The position numbers and the translations under genes were made by a program. The notes under the pieces are model-generated. The model was not told the origin of the DNA. It did not search any database and was given only the letters and a program-made list of their open reading frames with translations. Of a stretch of DNA of 64,000 bases, positions 21,655-34,693 are shown piece after piece. The stretch covers positions 29,916,747 to 29,980,746 of the forward strand of contig NC_019867.2 of the NCBI RefSeq assembly GCF_002234675.1, given 5' to 3'. Within the stretch, counting starts at the first letter, position 1. Each line of letters starts with the position of its first letter. This stretch comes from Oryzias latipes (lineage: Eukaryota; Chordata; Actinopteri; Beloniformes; Adrianichthyidae).

Positions 21655-23086
21655 CAAAACAAAAAAAACGCCCCTCTCACCCTCCGCGGGTGGTTTCTCC
21701 TCCAAGCTAGGGTCATCTACCAGAGGCCTGGGAGCTTGAGGGTCCTGCGCAGTATTTTAGCAGTTTCTAACACTACGCTTTTCTGGACTGAGAGGTCTGA
21801 GGTCTTTCCAGGTATCTGTTGTAGCCACTCCTCCAGCTTGGGGGTTACTGCCCCAACTGCTCCAATTACCACAGGCACCACTGTCACCTTCACTTTCCAG
21901 GCTTTCTCCAGTTCTTCTCTGAGTCCCTGGTATTTCTCCAGTTTCTCATGTTCCTTCTTCCTGATATTCCCATCGCTTGGCACTGCCACATCCACCACAA
22001 CGGCTTTCCTCTGTTCTTTATCCACCACTACAATGTCTGGTTGGTTCACCATTACCATCCTATCAGTCTGGATCTGGAAGTCCCACAGGATCTTTGCCCT
22101 TTCATTCTCTACCACCTTCGGAGGTGTTTCCCATTTTGACCTTGGGGTTTCCAGTCAATATTCTGCACACATGTTCCTATATATTATTCCAGGCACTTGA
22201 TTGTGGCGCTCCATATATGCTTTCCCTGCCAGCATCTTACACCCTGCAGTTATGTGCTGGATTGTTTCAGGCGCCTCTTTGCACAGCCTACACCTTGGGT
22301 CTTGTCTGGTGTGGTAGATCTACACCTTGGGTCTTGTCTGGTGTGGTAGATCTACACCTTGGATCTTGTCTGGTGTGGTTGATCTGAGCCTCTATTGCTC
22401 TGGTGCTCAGGGCTTGTTCCTGAGCTGCCAGGATGAGCGCTTCAGTGCTGTCCTGTAGGCCAGCCCTTTCTAGCCATTGGTAGGACTTCTTGATATCAGC
22501 CACTTCAGTTATGGTCCGATGGTACATCCCATGCAGGGGTTTGTCCTCCCATGAGGATCTGTCCTCCAGCACTGTATCCTCTGCTCTCCATTGCCTGAGA
22601 CATTCACTGAGCACACTGTCAGTTGGGGCCTTGAGCTTGATGTACTCATGGATCTTGGATGTTTCATCCTGGATAGTGGCTTCCACGCTCACTGGTCCTC
22701 GGCCTCCTTCCTTGCGGCTAGAATACAGTCTCAGGGTGCTGGATTTGGGGTGGAACCCTCCATGCATGGTGAGGAGCTTTCGTGTTTTAACATCTGTGGT
22801 CTGTATCTCTTCCTTTGGCCATCTTATTATTCCTGCAGGGTATCTGATAACTGGCAGTGTGTAGCTGTTTATTGCCCGGGTCTTATTTTTGCCATTGAGC
22901 TGGTTTCTCAGGACTTGCCTTACTCGTTGGAGGTATTTATTCCTTGTTGCCTGCTCCAGGTTGCCATTTGCCTGCAGAATTCCAAGGTACTTGTAACTGT
23001 CCTCGATGTCTGCTATTGTTCCTTCTGGGAGTGAGACCCCTCCTGTGTGGACTACCTTGCCTCTCTTTGTCACCATCAGGAATCAG
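21655..23086 (-). mobile_element. R4/Rex6-like non-LTR retrotransposon, 5'-truncated, with restriction-like endonuclease
   Basis: Minus strand. The upstream part (23076-22288) encodes the post-reverse-transcriptase region, with DSYKYLGILQANGNLEQATR and RAINSYTLPVIRYPAGIIRW. Then follows a zinc knuckle, CRLCKEAPETIQHITAGC. The downstream part (22115-21717) has NQPDIVVVDKEQRKAVVVDV and AVPSDGNIRKKEHEKLEKYQ, the PD-(D/E)xK-type endonuclease of the R2/R4 group, ending LKLPGLW. A 32-bp triplication (22288-22383) and a stop near 22155 break the frame, so it is dead. The reverse transcriptase palm is absent. The plus-strand open frames here are shadows. The exact clade (R4, Rex6 or NeSL) is inferred. 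Confidence 0.8.
22288..22383. repeat. 32-bp tandem triplication inside the R4-like gene
   Basis: Three consecutive 32-base units starting CTACACCTTGG (22288, 22320, 22352). The first two are identical and the third has two substitutions. Because 32 is not a multiple of three, the expansion shifts the reading frame just before the zinc knuckle. Confidence 0.9.
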
Positions 23087-23635
23087 GAGCAGATAAAAAA
23101 AATACTGTTGAAAATGGTCTGTTTTGTGACGCAGCAAGGGAAATGGGTAAACTGGTTTCTTTGCTGTGCTCCATTTTGATGTACCCATTGCAGACAAAGA
23201 GATCCTTTAACGTCCTCATTTTCTGGCTCAAAACTGTATCGCTGGATAGCTCCAAAACTGGTAGCTATTTTTGTTCTACCACCACTGGTAGAGCATAGGG
23301 GCTCTAAGCTAGTGGAGAGAGTGTAAACAAAGGGATGATGGGATATTAGCAGAGGCTTACTTTCACACCAACAGTCCCATCCATAACAGTCCATCATAAG
23401 CAAATTTCTGACAAACTCTTTTCTGCACAAACTTTGTCCTAGAAAATGACACTGTTTTTTTTTTTTAAATGTAAAGTCAAAGGTCGGTAGGGTCATCAGA
23501 GGACATGGAGACCAAAAAATGAAGTGTTCTAAATCAGGAAGGGGTTACAATTGACAAAAAGTGTAAAACTGAAGTTTCAATTTAGCTGCACCCATAAAGA
23601 TGCAGGTAGGAGCAGCTCAAAGGTACAGGAAGCAG

Positions 23636-23650
23636 CCACCAGGGGGCAGC
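23636..23650 (+). promoter_or_regulatory. CTCF-like site
   Basis: CCACCAGGGGGCAGC is a full match to the vertebrate CTCF core consensus. It is a candidate insulator between the lipoxygenase region and the repeat belt. Motif match only. Confidence 0.4.
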
Positions 23651-23654
23651 AATT

Positions 23655-24810
23655 ACCTTCCTGACTTAAAACCCCCCAGACATTTATGACGTAATATCGT
23701 GAACAGTAGCAGTTTTAGGTTGAAGCTTTGATTATTGTTGAGTTGCCTACACTGCTGCTGTTGCTGCGTTCATGCAGCAGGGCTCCACCTGCTGCTGCAC
23801 TGGTCTTCAGGCAGAGCTGGGTCAGCATTTCCTGGGCTCGGCAGACTTTGGGGGTGTCCTGGATCCTTTTAAGGGGATGTGGTTCTACTGGGTTTCAATC
23901 TCAGTGAGAATTTCTGGAGACTGTCCAAGTTTCCCCCTAGTACTGATGATTAATGAAGATAACCCGTATAACACTGGAGCTTAAAGGACTAAAACAGATG
24001 TTTTCTTTCAACAAACTGAAATGACAATCTTTTTGTCTAATTTTATTTGAATTCAAAAGATTCCTAAGTTTCCTTTCTTTAAATCGTACTTTTCATAATA
24101 AAAGTCAGAACCCCTTACATAATGCTGATGAAGCTGGGTTTGTGTGTTTAAGCAAACACACAAAAGTGTAAAACAACTTTAACGTGAAATATTTCTGTCC
24201 ATATTTCAACTGCTTAATTCATTGAATGCTGCTGTCTTAGTCCAGACCTGCTAAAAAAGGAGAAAATTGATCAAACAGGATATTACTATCAAAGAAAATG
24301 TTTCACCCCTTGACACAGCCAGTTAATAAAATGGAATGAAAGATTGGAAATACACCAACGCTCAATCTAAAAGAGTCAACTTTTAGCAGGTGTCTGACAT
24401 GGTTAAATAAAAAGATGAGAAGTAAAGATGGGCAGAAACCTTCAGCCAGAACTCATCATTGATGGAGACGATGACATTAAAGGATCCAGACGACTGGTCA
24501 ACATTCTGACATGCAGAATGGAAGAAGGTGGAGCACTTTGGTTTTGTCTTTAAGATCTGGTTAATAAAAATATGACAGTTTTCTGGTGGTCAGAAGATTC
24601 CGGACGTGATGTACTTGGTCGTGTCCTCCAGCAGCTCTGACAGTACGGAGCTTCAGAAGTGCAGCTTGGAGCTATGAATGCTTTAGGGCACATGAAGGTT
24701 TTAAAGAAACAGCACCACAGTCTGCAGCTGTCACAACAGCATGGTTTGGCCTTGGGGGGGAACTGGTCTCCCTGAGCCCAAGATCTTTCATTTAGAGCTT
24801 AAATAAAGGA
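23655..24810. other. Intergenic, no gene seen
   Basis: About 1.1 kb of A/T-rich DNA. Candidate frames are short and unrecognised. No strong repeat structure noticed. Confidence 0.4.
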
Positions 24811-24814
24811 AATG

Positions 24815-26806
24815 TACACTCAGTGGCCACTTTATAGCAACATCTAATCAGCCGATCACACGGGAGCATTTAGGCCAAGCTGTACCGGTGGCAGTACTTC
24901 AAATGGTTTTTGGTGCTTTTAGGGGGGCCACTTGTATAGACCCCCTGGTTAAAATTGGGATTTTTACCCCTAAAATAAACCCCTTTCATGCCTGGTGCTC
25001 CAAGGTTTGTTTTATTTATTTTTATCGATGGTTGCATATTTAAGTCAGTACAACTTTGGGTTGAGTGAATTTTTTTAAGTTCTTTTGTAGTTTTCTTCAT
25101 TTTCACTTAATGAGAGGATGTGGTTTATGATTAGCAGGTGAAGACCACGGTGGACTCTGGGAGCAGAACTCAAATGTTTAGCTTCATCCCTCTTCGCTTT
25201 AGCATCAACTTTATTTTCAGTATATGCAACGCAGTTAATGGTGGTTCTAGTTAAAAAAAAAAGTTTAAAAATGAATTGTTCATGATTCTACAAAAATTAA
25301 ATGCAATGTACATTATGAGCTGGGATTTAACTACGGGGTTTCATTTAGACATTTTGTTTGATAAAATTTGTATTTTGCTCTCTACTGGACTTTCTGTGCA
25401 GGAGCCTGGGGGGCTCCACTGCTGTGTGCCTTTGGTAACGAGCTCGGTGTGGGGGTGACCAGGCACTCCCCTTCCTTTCACTTCTTAATATCCACCCTAT
25501 AGAACACAAATACTCACCTGAGCACAGGTGCCAGCTCACCTTTGCACTAATAGTAGGTGTGATGGAATGATATGCTTCACATGTGTTTGTTATAATTCTA
25601 AGTGTGTTTGTGTACGTTTTGACATGACTGTGTGTGAAGATTTTTGGCGCCAACAGGTATGTTTGTAATATTTGGGTGTGTCTTTGTACGGGCCCCGCCC
25701 TTTGGACAAACATCTACACCTGACAGTAATGATGATAAACCTCCAGCAACTTGATGCCTCTTTTTGTAATTATGGACCCTCCTCTTAATCATCTTCCAAC
25801 TTAATTTCTCCCCCGTTTTTGTAGCCTCATCTCCCATCTCTAACATCCCACTATCTTCTCTCTTCTTTTTTTCCATCTGGTCAAACAATACAAACATAAT
25901 GAATATAAGTTTAACCTCACAGTAGAGCAGCAGTTCTGTGGATGGAAATGTCTTGTTGATGCCAGAGGTCAGAGGAGAATGATCAGACTGGTTCCAGCTG
26001 ATAGAAACAGGAACTCAAGGAACAACTGGTTCCAACCGAAGAGCATCTCTGAACGCACAACACGTCCAACCTGGAGGCAGATGGGCTACAGCGGCAGAAA
26101 CCCAAACCGGGTACGATTCCTGTCAGCTAAGAACAGGAAACTGAGGCTACTATTCCCACAGACTCACCAAAACTGGACCATAGAAGATGGAAAAAGGTTG
26201 TCTGGTCTGATGAGTCTCCATTTATGCTGCCACATTCAGATGGTAGGGTCAGAATTTGGCCTCAACAACCTGAAAGCATGGATCCATCCTGCCTGGTGGC
26301 AACGGTTCATGCCGGTGGTGGTGGTGTCATGGTGTGGGGGATATTTTCTTGGTCCACTTTGGACCTCTTAGTACCAGTTGAGCATGGTTCCAACACCACA
26401 GCCTACCTGATTATTGCTGCTGACCATGTCCATCTCTTTCTGACCGCAGTGTAGCATCTTCTGATGCTACTTCCAGCAGGATAAGGCTCCATGTCATCAA
26501 GCTGGAATCATCTCAGACATGTTTCTAGAACATGACAATGAGTTTTCTGGACTCAAACGGCCTCCACAGTCACCAGAACCCAATAGAGAACCTTTGGGAT
26601 GTGGTGGAACGGGAGATTGGCATCGTGGATGTTCAGATGACAGATCTGCAGCAACTGTGATGCTGTCATGTCAACATGGACCAAACCCTCTGAGGAATGT
26701 TTCCAGAACCTTGTTGAATCGATGCCACCAAGGATTAAGGCGTTCTGAAGGCTGAGGGGGTCCAACCCGGTACCAGCAAGCTGTATGTTATAAAGTGGCC
26801 GGTGAT
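24815..26806 (+). mobile_element. Decayed Tc1/mariner-like transposon
   Basis: Left end TACACTCAGTGGCCACTTTA and right end TATAAAGTGGCCGGTGATG are inverted GTGGCC-centred termini of a common fish Tc1-like element. From about 25930 to 26755 the DNA is transposase-related in shifting frames: after CTTGTTGATGCCAGAGGTCA come fragments such as SERTTRPTWRQMGYSGRNPN and GGGGVMVWGIFSW (the catalytic-core motif), then SPEPNREP in the DPD...E area. Several frameshifts and stops make it dead. About 1 kb (24880-25925), where the DNA-binding half should lie, does not resemble the element. Confidence 0.8.
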
Positions 26807-28640
26807 GAAATTCTGCAGTTTCACTGTGAAACAGGAGAAAAGGTTATTTAAGCGTGGTGTTAGGGTTTTACTAGTGTCCCCCATGAGGTTTTTTTTTTGT
26901 GAAACAGTATTTCATTTTGATGAAAAACTGAAACAACATTTGGATTTATAAAAAACAAACAAACATCTTTTTTTTACCTCTGAATTCTTTAGAGAGATGA
27001 ACAGCCTGGGGAGATCAGGAGCAGGCTGGAGTGATTTACAGGAGTCTGCTCCTCTTTTGTACTCGACTGGCACAAACAAAGGAGCCAAGTAGCCCAACAA
27101 ATACACTGAATGCAGGCGGGGGGCTTTTTGGGCCACCTGCATCCCCAGGGCATTTTATTTGGGGCATCCCAGACCTCCAGGAATTTCATTATTTTGCACT
27201 TTGGAAAATATTGACGCCCCTAGAGCTCTCACCCCTGCACCATTGATCCGAGCTGAAGCCCCCCCCCCGCCGGATCAGAGCTGCTGCATCGTATTGGCAT
27301 GATTAATTAAAAAGAAAATGGTTTTTAGTATGGCTGACTGAACGCAGAGTCAGTGGCAGCTTCAAGGGTTACATTGATCCCTTTTCAACCCCCCCACTCA
27401 GTTGGCTTACTGAAAGCGCTGCAGGATAAAGGGAGGTGTACAACAAGCGTTAACCCACAATGCACTGCAGATTTTGACAGATTCCTGCTCCGGGGCTGCT
27501 GAATTTATGAGCCATTAGTCTGCCGGCCAGAATGTAGTTGGTGCATTATGTTCCATGTCATCTGCAATTACATGTGCAGCCGCTGATATGGAGCTGGGTG
27601 CATGTCTGCAGTTATCAGGGGCAGATAGAGCTGCCCTCAAACCCCCCCCCCCCCCCCCCCCCCCCCCCCATCGCAGCTGACCAGTCCCCAGCTCCAGGAC
27701 ACAATGGACTCCGGTTTTCAGAGGGAATGAAGAGCTTTAGTCTGCAGGTCAGATGTCCTGTGTTGCATCTACTGTGCAAAACATGAATCATTGACCTCTG
27801 CAGGAAGGAAAGTTATTTGTTTTGCTGGGAAAATTCAAGGAAAAGCAAAGACGGAAGACTGCTACAGTTTTTCTCTGTTGGTTTGGCTCATTTCTTGAAA
27901 CTGAAATGAGATTCTCAAAACGTCTCAAATCTCCAAACCAACTTGTACTTGTTCACAACCGAATGCCATTTCTCATTGCTTTTATCCTATTTCAATTGTC
28001 TTCATACATGTGTCAAGTCTGTCAGTGAAGTTTGCTAGTGGTTTCGTACACATAGACTTAGCACAGTCGACCCACGTTTAGCACATTTTACAATTACTCA
28101 GATCTTGTTGATCTAAACGGATTAGTCCATTCTCACACAGTGCCAAAGGGACGATGCTTTTTGAGGGCACTGACTGTTCATGTGAGAAATAAACTTGGTT
28201 TTGACCCACGGGTAAACCATTTTGGGAGAGATATGAGCGTCTGAGGTGATCCCTGGTTTTGTGCTGAAGCATCCCAGTTATTCTGAGAAAAGAGTGAAGA
28301 GGAGGAGAAGGAGCCAAGTAACTGAAAAGGATCTCTGCCATTTCTAAAGAATCTGCTTCTGAAGCATGTCTGATGAGTTGGGGAGGTGTGTGTGTGTGTG
28401 GGGGGGGGGGGACTGTTGTGCAGAAGCGTGAGTGTGTTTAGACAAATGACCTTTGAGTTTTGGGGGAAACACCAATAAAACCTCTCTGTTATGTGTTGAT
28501 GAGGTAAATGGGGGCGGGTCCAACAGCTCTCTTTTTGGAAACTTGCCGAATGGTTTGTTGAACAGCGCAAGTTTGTTGTGGGAGGCAGCCGGACTCGGCC
28601 ATGCGAACTGTTCGTTACATGAGGTGCCACTGTATGCACA
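26807..28640. other. Intergenic with homopolymer runs, no gene seen
   Basis: Contains a poly-C tract at 27640-27669 and a TG/G run at 28386-28411. Open frames in both directions lack motifs. A candidate AATAAA lies at 28189 but has no gene to serve. Confidence 0.4.
27640..27669. repeat. Poly-C tract
   Basis: Thirty consecutive C residues between CCTCAAA and ATCGCAGC. Such runs can mark assembly or sequencing uncertainty. Confidence 0.93.
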
Positions 28641-28689
28641 TTGATATTATTTGTTTGAAAACAGAGTAAAAGTATTCAAGGTGCAGCAC

Positions 28690-29205
28690 TGAAGAGTATT
28701 TTGCAGTTCCCTTGAGACCACCTCAAAGGACGTCATGAAAATGGAACGTACCATTGTTGCGCGAGCGGTAAGTGTCTTGGGGAGTATTTGTAAGGATAAT
28801 GTCATTTACAACCCATTATGAAGTATGGGTGGTACTGTGGCAAGGTGCGAGTACTAGCTCCTTACTGACTGGGCGCAAATGCTTCACGCACAGGGTGTGC
28901 ACGTGACATCAGGACGCCCTCAGGACCCCCACGTATGCTACGCTCTGATTGGCTGATATCCTAAATTCTAACAGTCAGGCGTCGCACATGGGGTGCGCAC
29001 TTATCACGTGGCCCAGAGTTTTATCTCTGTCGCATTATGAGCCACATTGGGCTTCTGTCCCTACATTGATCAGATCAGCGTGTCAGGTAAAGCGTTTTCC
29101 TCCTCGATGTTTAGGCAGAAATGCCCTGAAAACATCTGACTGTAGAGGACGAGGAAGAGGAAGAAACAATACTGTCTTTTTTCAAGAATTGGGGTTTTCG
29201 TTTCT
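28690..29205. repeat. Unnamed dispersed repeat, family B copy 1
   Basis: Shares AAAATGGAACGTACCAT, GGTAAGTG and GAGTATTT in the same order and spacing with 48860-48960, and GCATCACAT-like and TTATGAGCC words beyond that. It is more G/C-rich than its surroundings. No coding capacity or clear ends are seen. Confidence 0.5.
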
Positions 29206-29345
29206 TTAACTTTTGTGCTATCCTAGGCACTTTACCATTGGGAGTGGATTACATGAAATCCTCTCCACCTTTATCCACCTTTGTAATGGTAGGGATAACA
29301 CGTCAATGCAAGGGGGGGGGGTCATCGGAAAGCACAAGGGTTAGG
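29206..29345. mobile_element. TTAA miniature element, deletion copy
   Basis: Starts TTAACTTTTGTGCTATCCTA and ends AAAGCACAAGGGTTA. It is homologous to the element at 34694 but lacks an internal 75 bases. The TTAA target and CCCTTGTGC-type ends suggest a piggyBac-like non-autonomous element. Confidence 0.7.
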
Positions 29346-30160
29346 TGAAAATTACTTCTCACTGCTTAATTTGTCTGAAGGAATATCTGTCAAACCGGGA
29401 GAAACTTTAAATATTAAAACTGTAAAGTATAATCAAATAAAACAAAAAGACTAATGAATAATAACAGATACACATTCAAATAGAAGCATTCTGAAAGAAA
29501 AAAAGACAGATTTTGAAAAACAAAACAGTGCAAAAATAAGAATAATTTATAAACATAATTTTACTATAAATATTATAAATTAAATATAAGCGTTAGCTTT
29601 TACCTAAAACAATGTAGAAATATATTTAACAGCCAAAAGAAAAAAAGTCCATTCTGAGAATAAATATATTTATTCTCAGAAATGTACTTTTGAAAAAAAA
29701 TGACATTTACAAAATAATTTTATAAAATTAGTAAAATAATGTTAGGATATCAATCATGTATACAGTATTTATAAATATGCATCATTGATTGAAATTATTT
29801 TTTAAGAAATACTTGGCATATTACTTTGTGTTTGCTGAACTTTAAAATAAATCAGAATAATTTTGTTTATATTGAGCTTCGTATGTACACTAAATAAGTG
29901 ATGACATCACTGACTTGTTGTCTTGATTGAGTTTATGCGGCTCTGTTTATCTCTGAAAGGTCATTTTATTGATCCATCTGCTGCCGGGGTGAGTCTGACT
30001 AAACTCTGATCAGCGAGCATCGATCTTGCATTAAACGATTGATCGAGCGGGCTTGGGGCCTGGGGGGGCGGGGGGCGGAGGGGAGGAGGTGGCTCATGGA
30101 CTGTAAAACGAAGAAACTGTTTGTCAAATGGTGAAGTGATTAATCAGTCAATGAAAGCAG
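29346..30160. other. A/T-rich intergenic DNA, no gene seen
   Basis: Very A/T-rich, with repeated ATAAATAT and ATTTATAAAT words and an inverted pair AATAAATATATTTATT near 29660. No frames of note. Confidence 0.4.
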
Positions 30161-30189
30161 GACAGGGGTCCTGGCTCCATTCTGGGAGG

Positions 30190-30692
30190 GGCTCAGAATG
30201 AGGGTCATCTGCAGACAGCTGCTAAGGACGACACTGTGGGGGCCTCACTGGTACTTTATGGAGTTGTGTGCTGGGCGGGGGGCAGTACAGACAGAGACAG
30301 GGGGAGGCTGAACAAAATGGTCAAGAATGCCGGCTCTGTCCTGGGCTGCACACTGAAGTCCATAGAGGAGGTGGCGGACAGGAGGATGTTGGCTAAGCTA
30401 ACATCCATCATGGATAACCCCTCCCACCCCCTGCACCCAACTGTAGAGGCGCTGACCAGCTCCTTCAGCACCAGACTGTTGCTCCCTCAGTGCAAGAAGG
30501 AGCTGTACCACACCGTGCTGAAGTGACACACTAACAGGTGTTTGTCACTCATTCATTGATTTACTTATTCTTGCAGTATTTGCTCTTCAGTTGTTTTTTT
30601 GGTTCTTACAACGGTTGTGTTTGTGTGTACTTTTACTTATCTATTTATTTTGTCTATTTTTAACTAATAAAGTCTACCTAATCTAATCATCT
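30190..30692 (+). mobile_element. LINE 3' fragment (C-terminal end of a non-LTR reverse transcriptase)
   Basis: Frame 30236-30526 encodes VVCWAGGSTDRDRGRLNKMV, SVLGCTLKSIEEVADRRMLA and LTSIMDNPSHPLHPTVEALT, then SFSTRLLLPQCKKE. I recognise this as the recurrent C-terminal tail of fish non-LTR elements. After the stop the tail ends with AATAAAGTCTACCTAATC. The element is 5'-truncated and lacks the polymerase core. Confidence 0.75.
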
Positions 30693-33600
30693 ACCCAGGA
30701 TCCAAACTTCAGGTGTTACCATGACAACCGGCTGCATCGCACCTGTGTGAAACATGACAGAACTAAAGTGTGAAGACTCTCAACAGCCAAAACAAATGGC
30801 TTAACAGACTGAAGGTACCTGGCTAACTAAAAACAAACCTCATCTGGAGATGAATCATGGGGGGCAGAAACAGGAAGCCACGCACCGAAGAAACCCAGAG
30901 GAGTTTTGCACCAATCCGCTACAGGTGATCTGAACGTTCAGAGGTCCTGGCTGAAATTTTCCAAAACTTGGAAATACAAAGATAAGATCAATGGCCATTT
31001 ATCCATTGCTGTTTGTGTTGTGATTATTTGCCTACCTTAGTTACATGTATCCCAGACTGTTGCATAAAGGTGGATTAAACTGGTCCACTTAAACTGGTCT
31101 ACCTCCGTCATTCTGTCACTGCGGTCCAGATGTCTGCAAAAATAAAAGTTTCCTGTATGCTGTTTTCTTCCAATAATTGTGAATAAAAATGCTAATGATG
31201 CGGTTTAAAATAATTTTAATAGAAATGTAAAGATTTTTCAAAAAGAAAGAGCATTCCAAAGACCAATTGAGCAATGAGTGGAGATTATTTGCAGGAGTTT
31301 CTCCTTTCAGTAACAGGAAGACACAATCCCATAATCACACATTGCTCATAACTGTCAAAGTATTTTAAGCTTTGATCAAGTTAAGTAAAAATATTTACTA
31401 TCTGGATGTTTCAGGCTCAAATGGAATCAGAAACTAAAAGTGAAACTTTTTTTTTTTGCATCCCAGTCTTTGATTCAGGAGCTCTGAACATCCCAACGTC
31501 AGCCCCTTTCTGCAAACAACAAGTCAGAGAAGTTGCTGTCATGGCAACAGAAGTGAATGACAGTAAATAAAGAAATAGTAAATAAAAAACAGAACTTGGT
31601 TGTCTGGTTTATTATCTGCAGGAAGTCCTTCACTCCCACTTACAGCCATGGGGGGGCAGGAGAGCCCCACGGAGAACGCGATGTTCAGAGCTGATGGTTT
31701 CAGCAAATGAATTGAAAGACAAGAATTTGAAAAAAAATATACAAATATTATTATAAAAGGAACAAAATCTCCTCTAAATGTTTCCCTCCTTGCCTTCATG
31801 TTTGAAGAAGAGACAACTGCAGCTCTGTCTTCCTCGACAGCAGCCGTCACTGAAGCAGACCGCAGTCACATCAGGGGCCACCCCAAAGATAGACAAGGGA
31901 CAATCCAGAGACTAAACATTAAAACTTTCATTTTTAAAAGCGTGTGTACCAGAGGAACCTCTACTAATTACAGTGGAGCTCTCAAAAGACATTAGAAATT
32001 AAAGCACAGCTGTGAGCTATCAGTCAGGTGAATCCTCCACAGAAGGGGATCCTTACTGTAAGAAAACTAAACCAGTTTTAGCTCAGATGGCAGCGCAGGC
32101 CCTGCTGATTTTTCCGTTCTGACTCATGAAAACTTTCCATCAGCTCAGTCTTTACCTGTCAGAGAAACACCTGAGAGAAGTGCTCGTCTAAACTCAAACT
32201 CTGAATTCCCTTCTGCAGGTGGAGTGGACGCTTCCGGACGTTCCAGCAGCATCTGGACGGGAGCAGGAGCGGAGCTTCATCTCAGCGGCTGCAGGCCTCA
32301 GATTGTTCATGAGAAAATGTTAGAAGATCGCCGAAGAACAACATGTATGAGGTCCAATCAGGTTCAGCCTAAAGTGAAGAAAAAAAACAATATAAAAACA
32401 TTTAATATGAAAGAAACGCTGAAAATGTTTATAAATAGAGTTGAAAACTGGAAAAATGTCTTAAAACTGAAAGAAAAAGTTAATTTGAAAGATGAATTAA
32501 TAAAAAACATAAACCTAATATTGTTTCTAAAAGAGAAGTAATGTTTATTTGTAACAGCTGCTGTTTTGCATCGTCTTCTTTTTTGTCCTTCTCACGGTTT
32601 GCTTTCGCTTTTCCGTTTACAGTTTCAATTCAGAATTTTTGTTTTTTTAGAGTGAAGGCTAATTTTAAGTGGGGCGGGGCTTTGAACCCATTGGCTACCA
32701 GAATATGATTGACACCGGGTGATACAGGTTATGGTCACGTCATTTCTGCTCAAAAACGGCGTCTGTTGTTGGCGCCGCTGGTGTCGTCCCTCCCCTGATG
32801 CGGCAAACATTGTCACCGTTGCACACCGGTCTGGTTTTCCATTCACGTCGAGCTGATCTTGATTTGACCCCAAAAAACAAGGAAGCATGGCGGTTCAAAA
32901 CCTAACCAAACATTGAAACATCTGGAACTCAACAGATAAACCAGGGAGACCAAAGAGGAGAAGCAGAATGTGTGCAGCATGGAGGAGGAGGAATCATGGT
33001 GAGGGACTGTTGTGGCACTAGATTTAACCCCCATCTCCTCTGTGGTCAAAGTAACCAAAATCTGAGCCCAGAATCCGTCTGAGCCACAGTGACAAGCTTT
33101 CAGAGTTAGGCGTGTTTCAAAGTTTGGATGGATCCAGAAGTTTCTGCGCTGATCCTCAAACAGACGAGAGACTCTGAAGTGAGGATTTCCCCGATCTGAG
33201 GATCACAAACAGACACTTTCCCTCCTCACTGCACTAATCCTGCTGCAGATCAACCATTTAGACCTTTCAACCTGAAGAGCAGCATGTGGGCGGGGGGGAT
33301 GGGAGAACATGTATGGCGGGGGGGGTTAATAGTTGAACAGCTGCTTATGGAACAAAACTCGGCGCACACTCGAGCACACGCCCATATGGCAGAGCGCCAG
33401 ATAGGGAAACGTCAGGCGAGGTCACGGTGGGAGCTGGCTGATCTCCTTTCAGAGGTGCACTCAGCGAGGATTAACACCATGCTGTTTGTTTTTTCACTCA
33501 AAGGCTGCAGTTTGTGTCTTTTTGCCACAAGTCGCACATTTACACAAAACTTCTGGGTAAATCACGTGAGCCGCACAAGTCTTGGTTTGTTTTTAGACCT

Positions 33601-34693
33601 GCTGTTAGCGGAGGAGCTCAAACCAGACCGGGCCAGAAAAACCCCTCAAGGGTGAGAAAATTCACTGAGCACTTTCAGTTCCTTCAACCGTATTAAAATA
33701 GTATTAACATCAGAAAAAAAAGAGAATTTTATAGTTTTTATCTGGATTCACTGGACATCTTACACCACTATCATCAGTGATATAAACATCTCTTTGGAAC
33801 AATTTAAAGGAATTATGTGTTTTTCCATTTTGTTTTGCAATAATAATTCTGTCATAAACTGAAGTTTCGACAGAGCGCATATGTGTGTGATCATTTTCCG
33901 TCATTCTTCTCCATCCTGCCTGCTGAAACCGCGCCCTCCTTTCTGTGGATGACTAACTGGTCAGTCCTGATGGCGGTTTATCCGGATGGAAGTAAGGTTT
34001 CTTGTTGGGTGTGTCCTGCCTGTTGTGGGATTACGATGACCAGACTGTCCCGTCCCGGGCCTCCTCCAAGCTGATGGCCGCTCCCGCTTGGACTCAGAGC
34101 TCCTTGTAAGCTCTCCTGGGGACCATCCTGGTGGAATTTCCAAATGTCACCACATTTGCTCATGGTGTGGAGAAGCGGAGGCTCCACTTTTGCTGCCTCT
34201 TTCCAAAGGAGATCCAGCCACCTTGAGAAGGAAACTCCCTGGTTCTCCATCTGTGAACCTGTGGAAGGTAAACAGCCACATTTAGAAATGATGCCGTCTT
34301 GATTCTTTATTCAGAAATTAAATTCATAAATCATTTTAGAGTCTAAATATGAAAATATATTAATAAAAATAACAATTGAATCTGTTAGTTCAATAGGGGC
34401 CCAAGTCCAAGAGGTTTGTTTTTCCAGGAAATGATTTTATTTGCATAGCTTAAAGGGAGGCTACACCAAATGATTAATACTTTACCCAGATTTAGCATCA
34501 GTTCATAGCTTACAAATGCTATAATATGAAACACCTCTCTTTTATCATTTCAGAGGACTAGTAAACTAAAGTCTCTGGACTTCGGCCCTTCTTGAATTAA
34601 ACAGGGGTGCTGCCATATTGGATAACTAGTGCTGCCATCTATGGGATAAAGCTAAACCCATGCAAAAGAGGCCCAAGTCCAGGAATTTTGCAC
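30693..34693. other. Intergenic belt, no gene supported
   Basis: Four kilobases with only short, unrecognised frames (for example 31798-31995 and 33284-33655). No repeated motif, splice-linked exon series or RNA fold was convincing. Small TG- and G-runs occur near 33285-33330. Confidence 0.4.

Larger units (their letters stand above)
21552..23495. mobile_element. Non-autonomous element, family A copy 2, split by a LINE
   Basis: The left end at 21552-21640 (ACTCACTCCAAAGAAAATTG, ACCATGTTCTTGTAGC) matches the start of the copy at 8272. The right part at 23090-23495 (GTGTAAACAAAGGGATGATG, GTCCTAGAAAATGACA) matches the copy at 43.9 kb. The R4-like LINE lies between, so it appears to have inserted into an existing copy. 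Edges approximate. Confidence 0.5.

Noticed and set aside
21580-23034. Plus-strand frames within the R4-like element
   Set aside because: The minus strand carries the recognisable endonuclease and zinc-knuckle sequence; the plus frames are its shadows.
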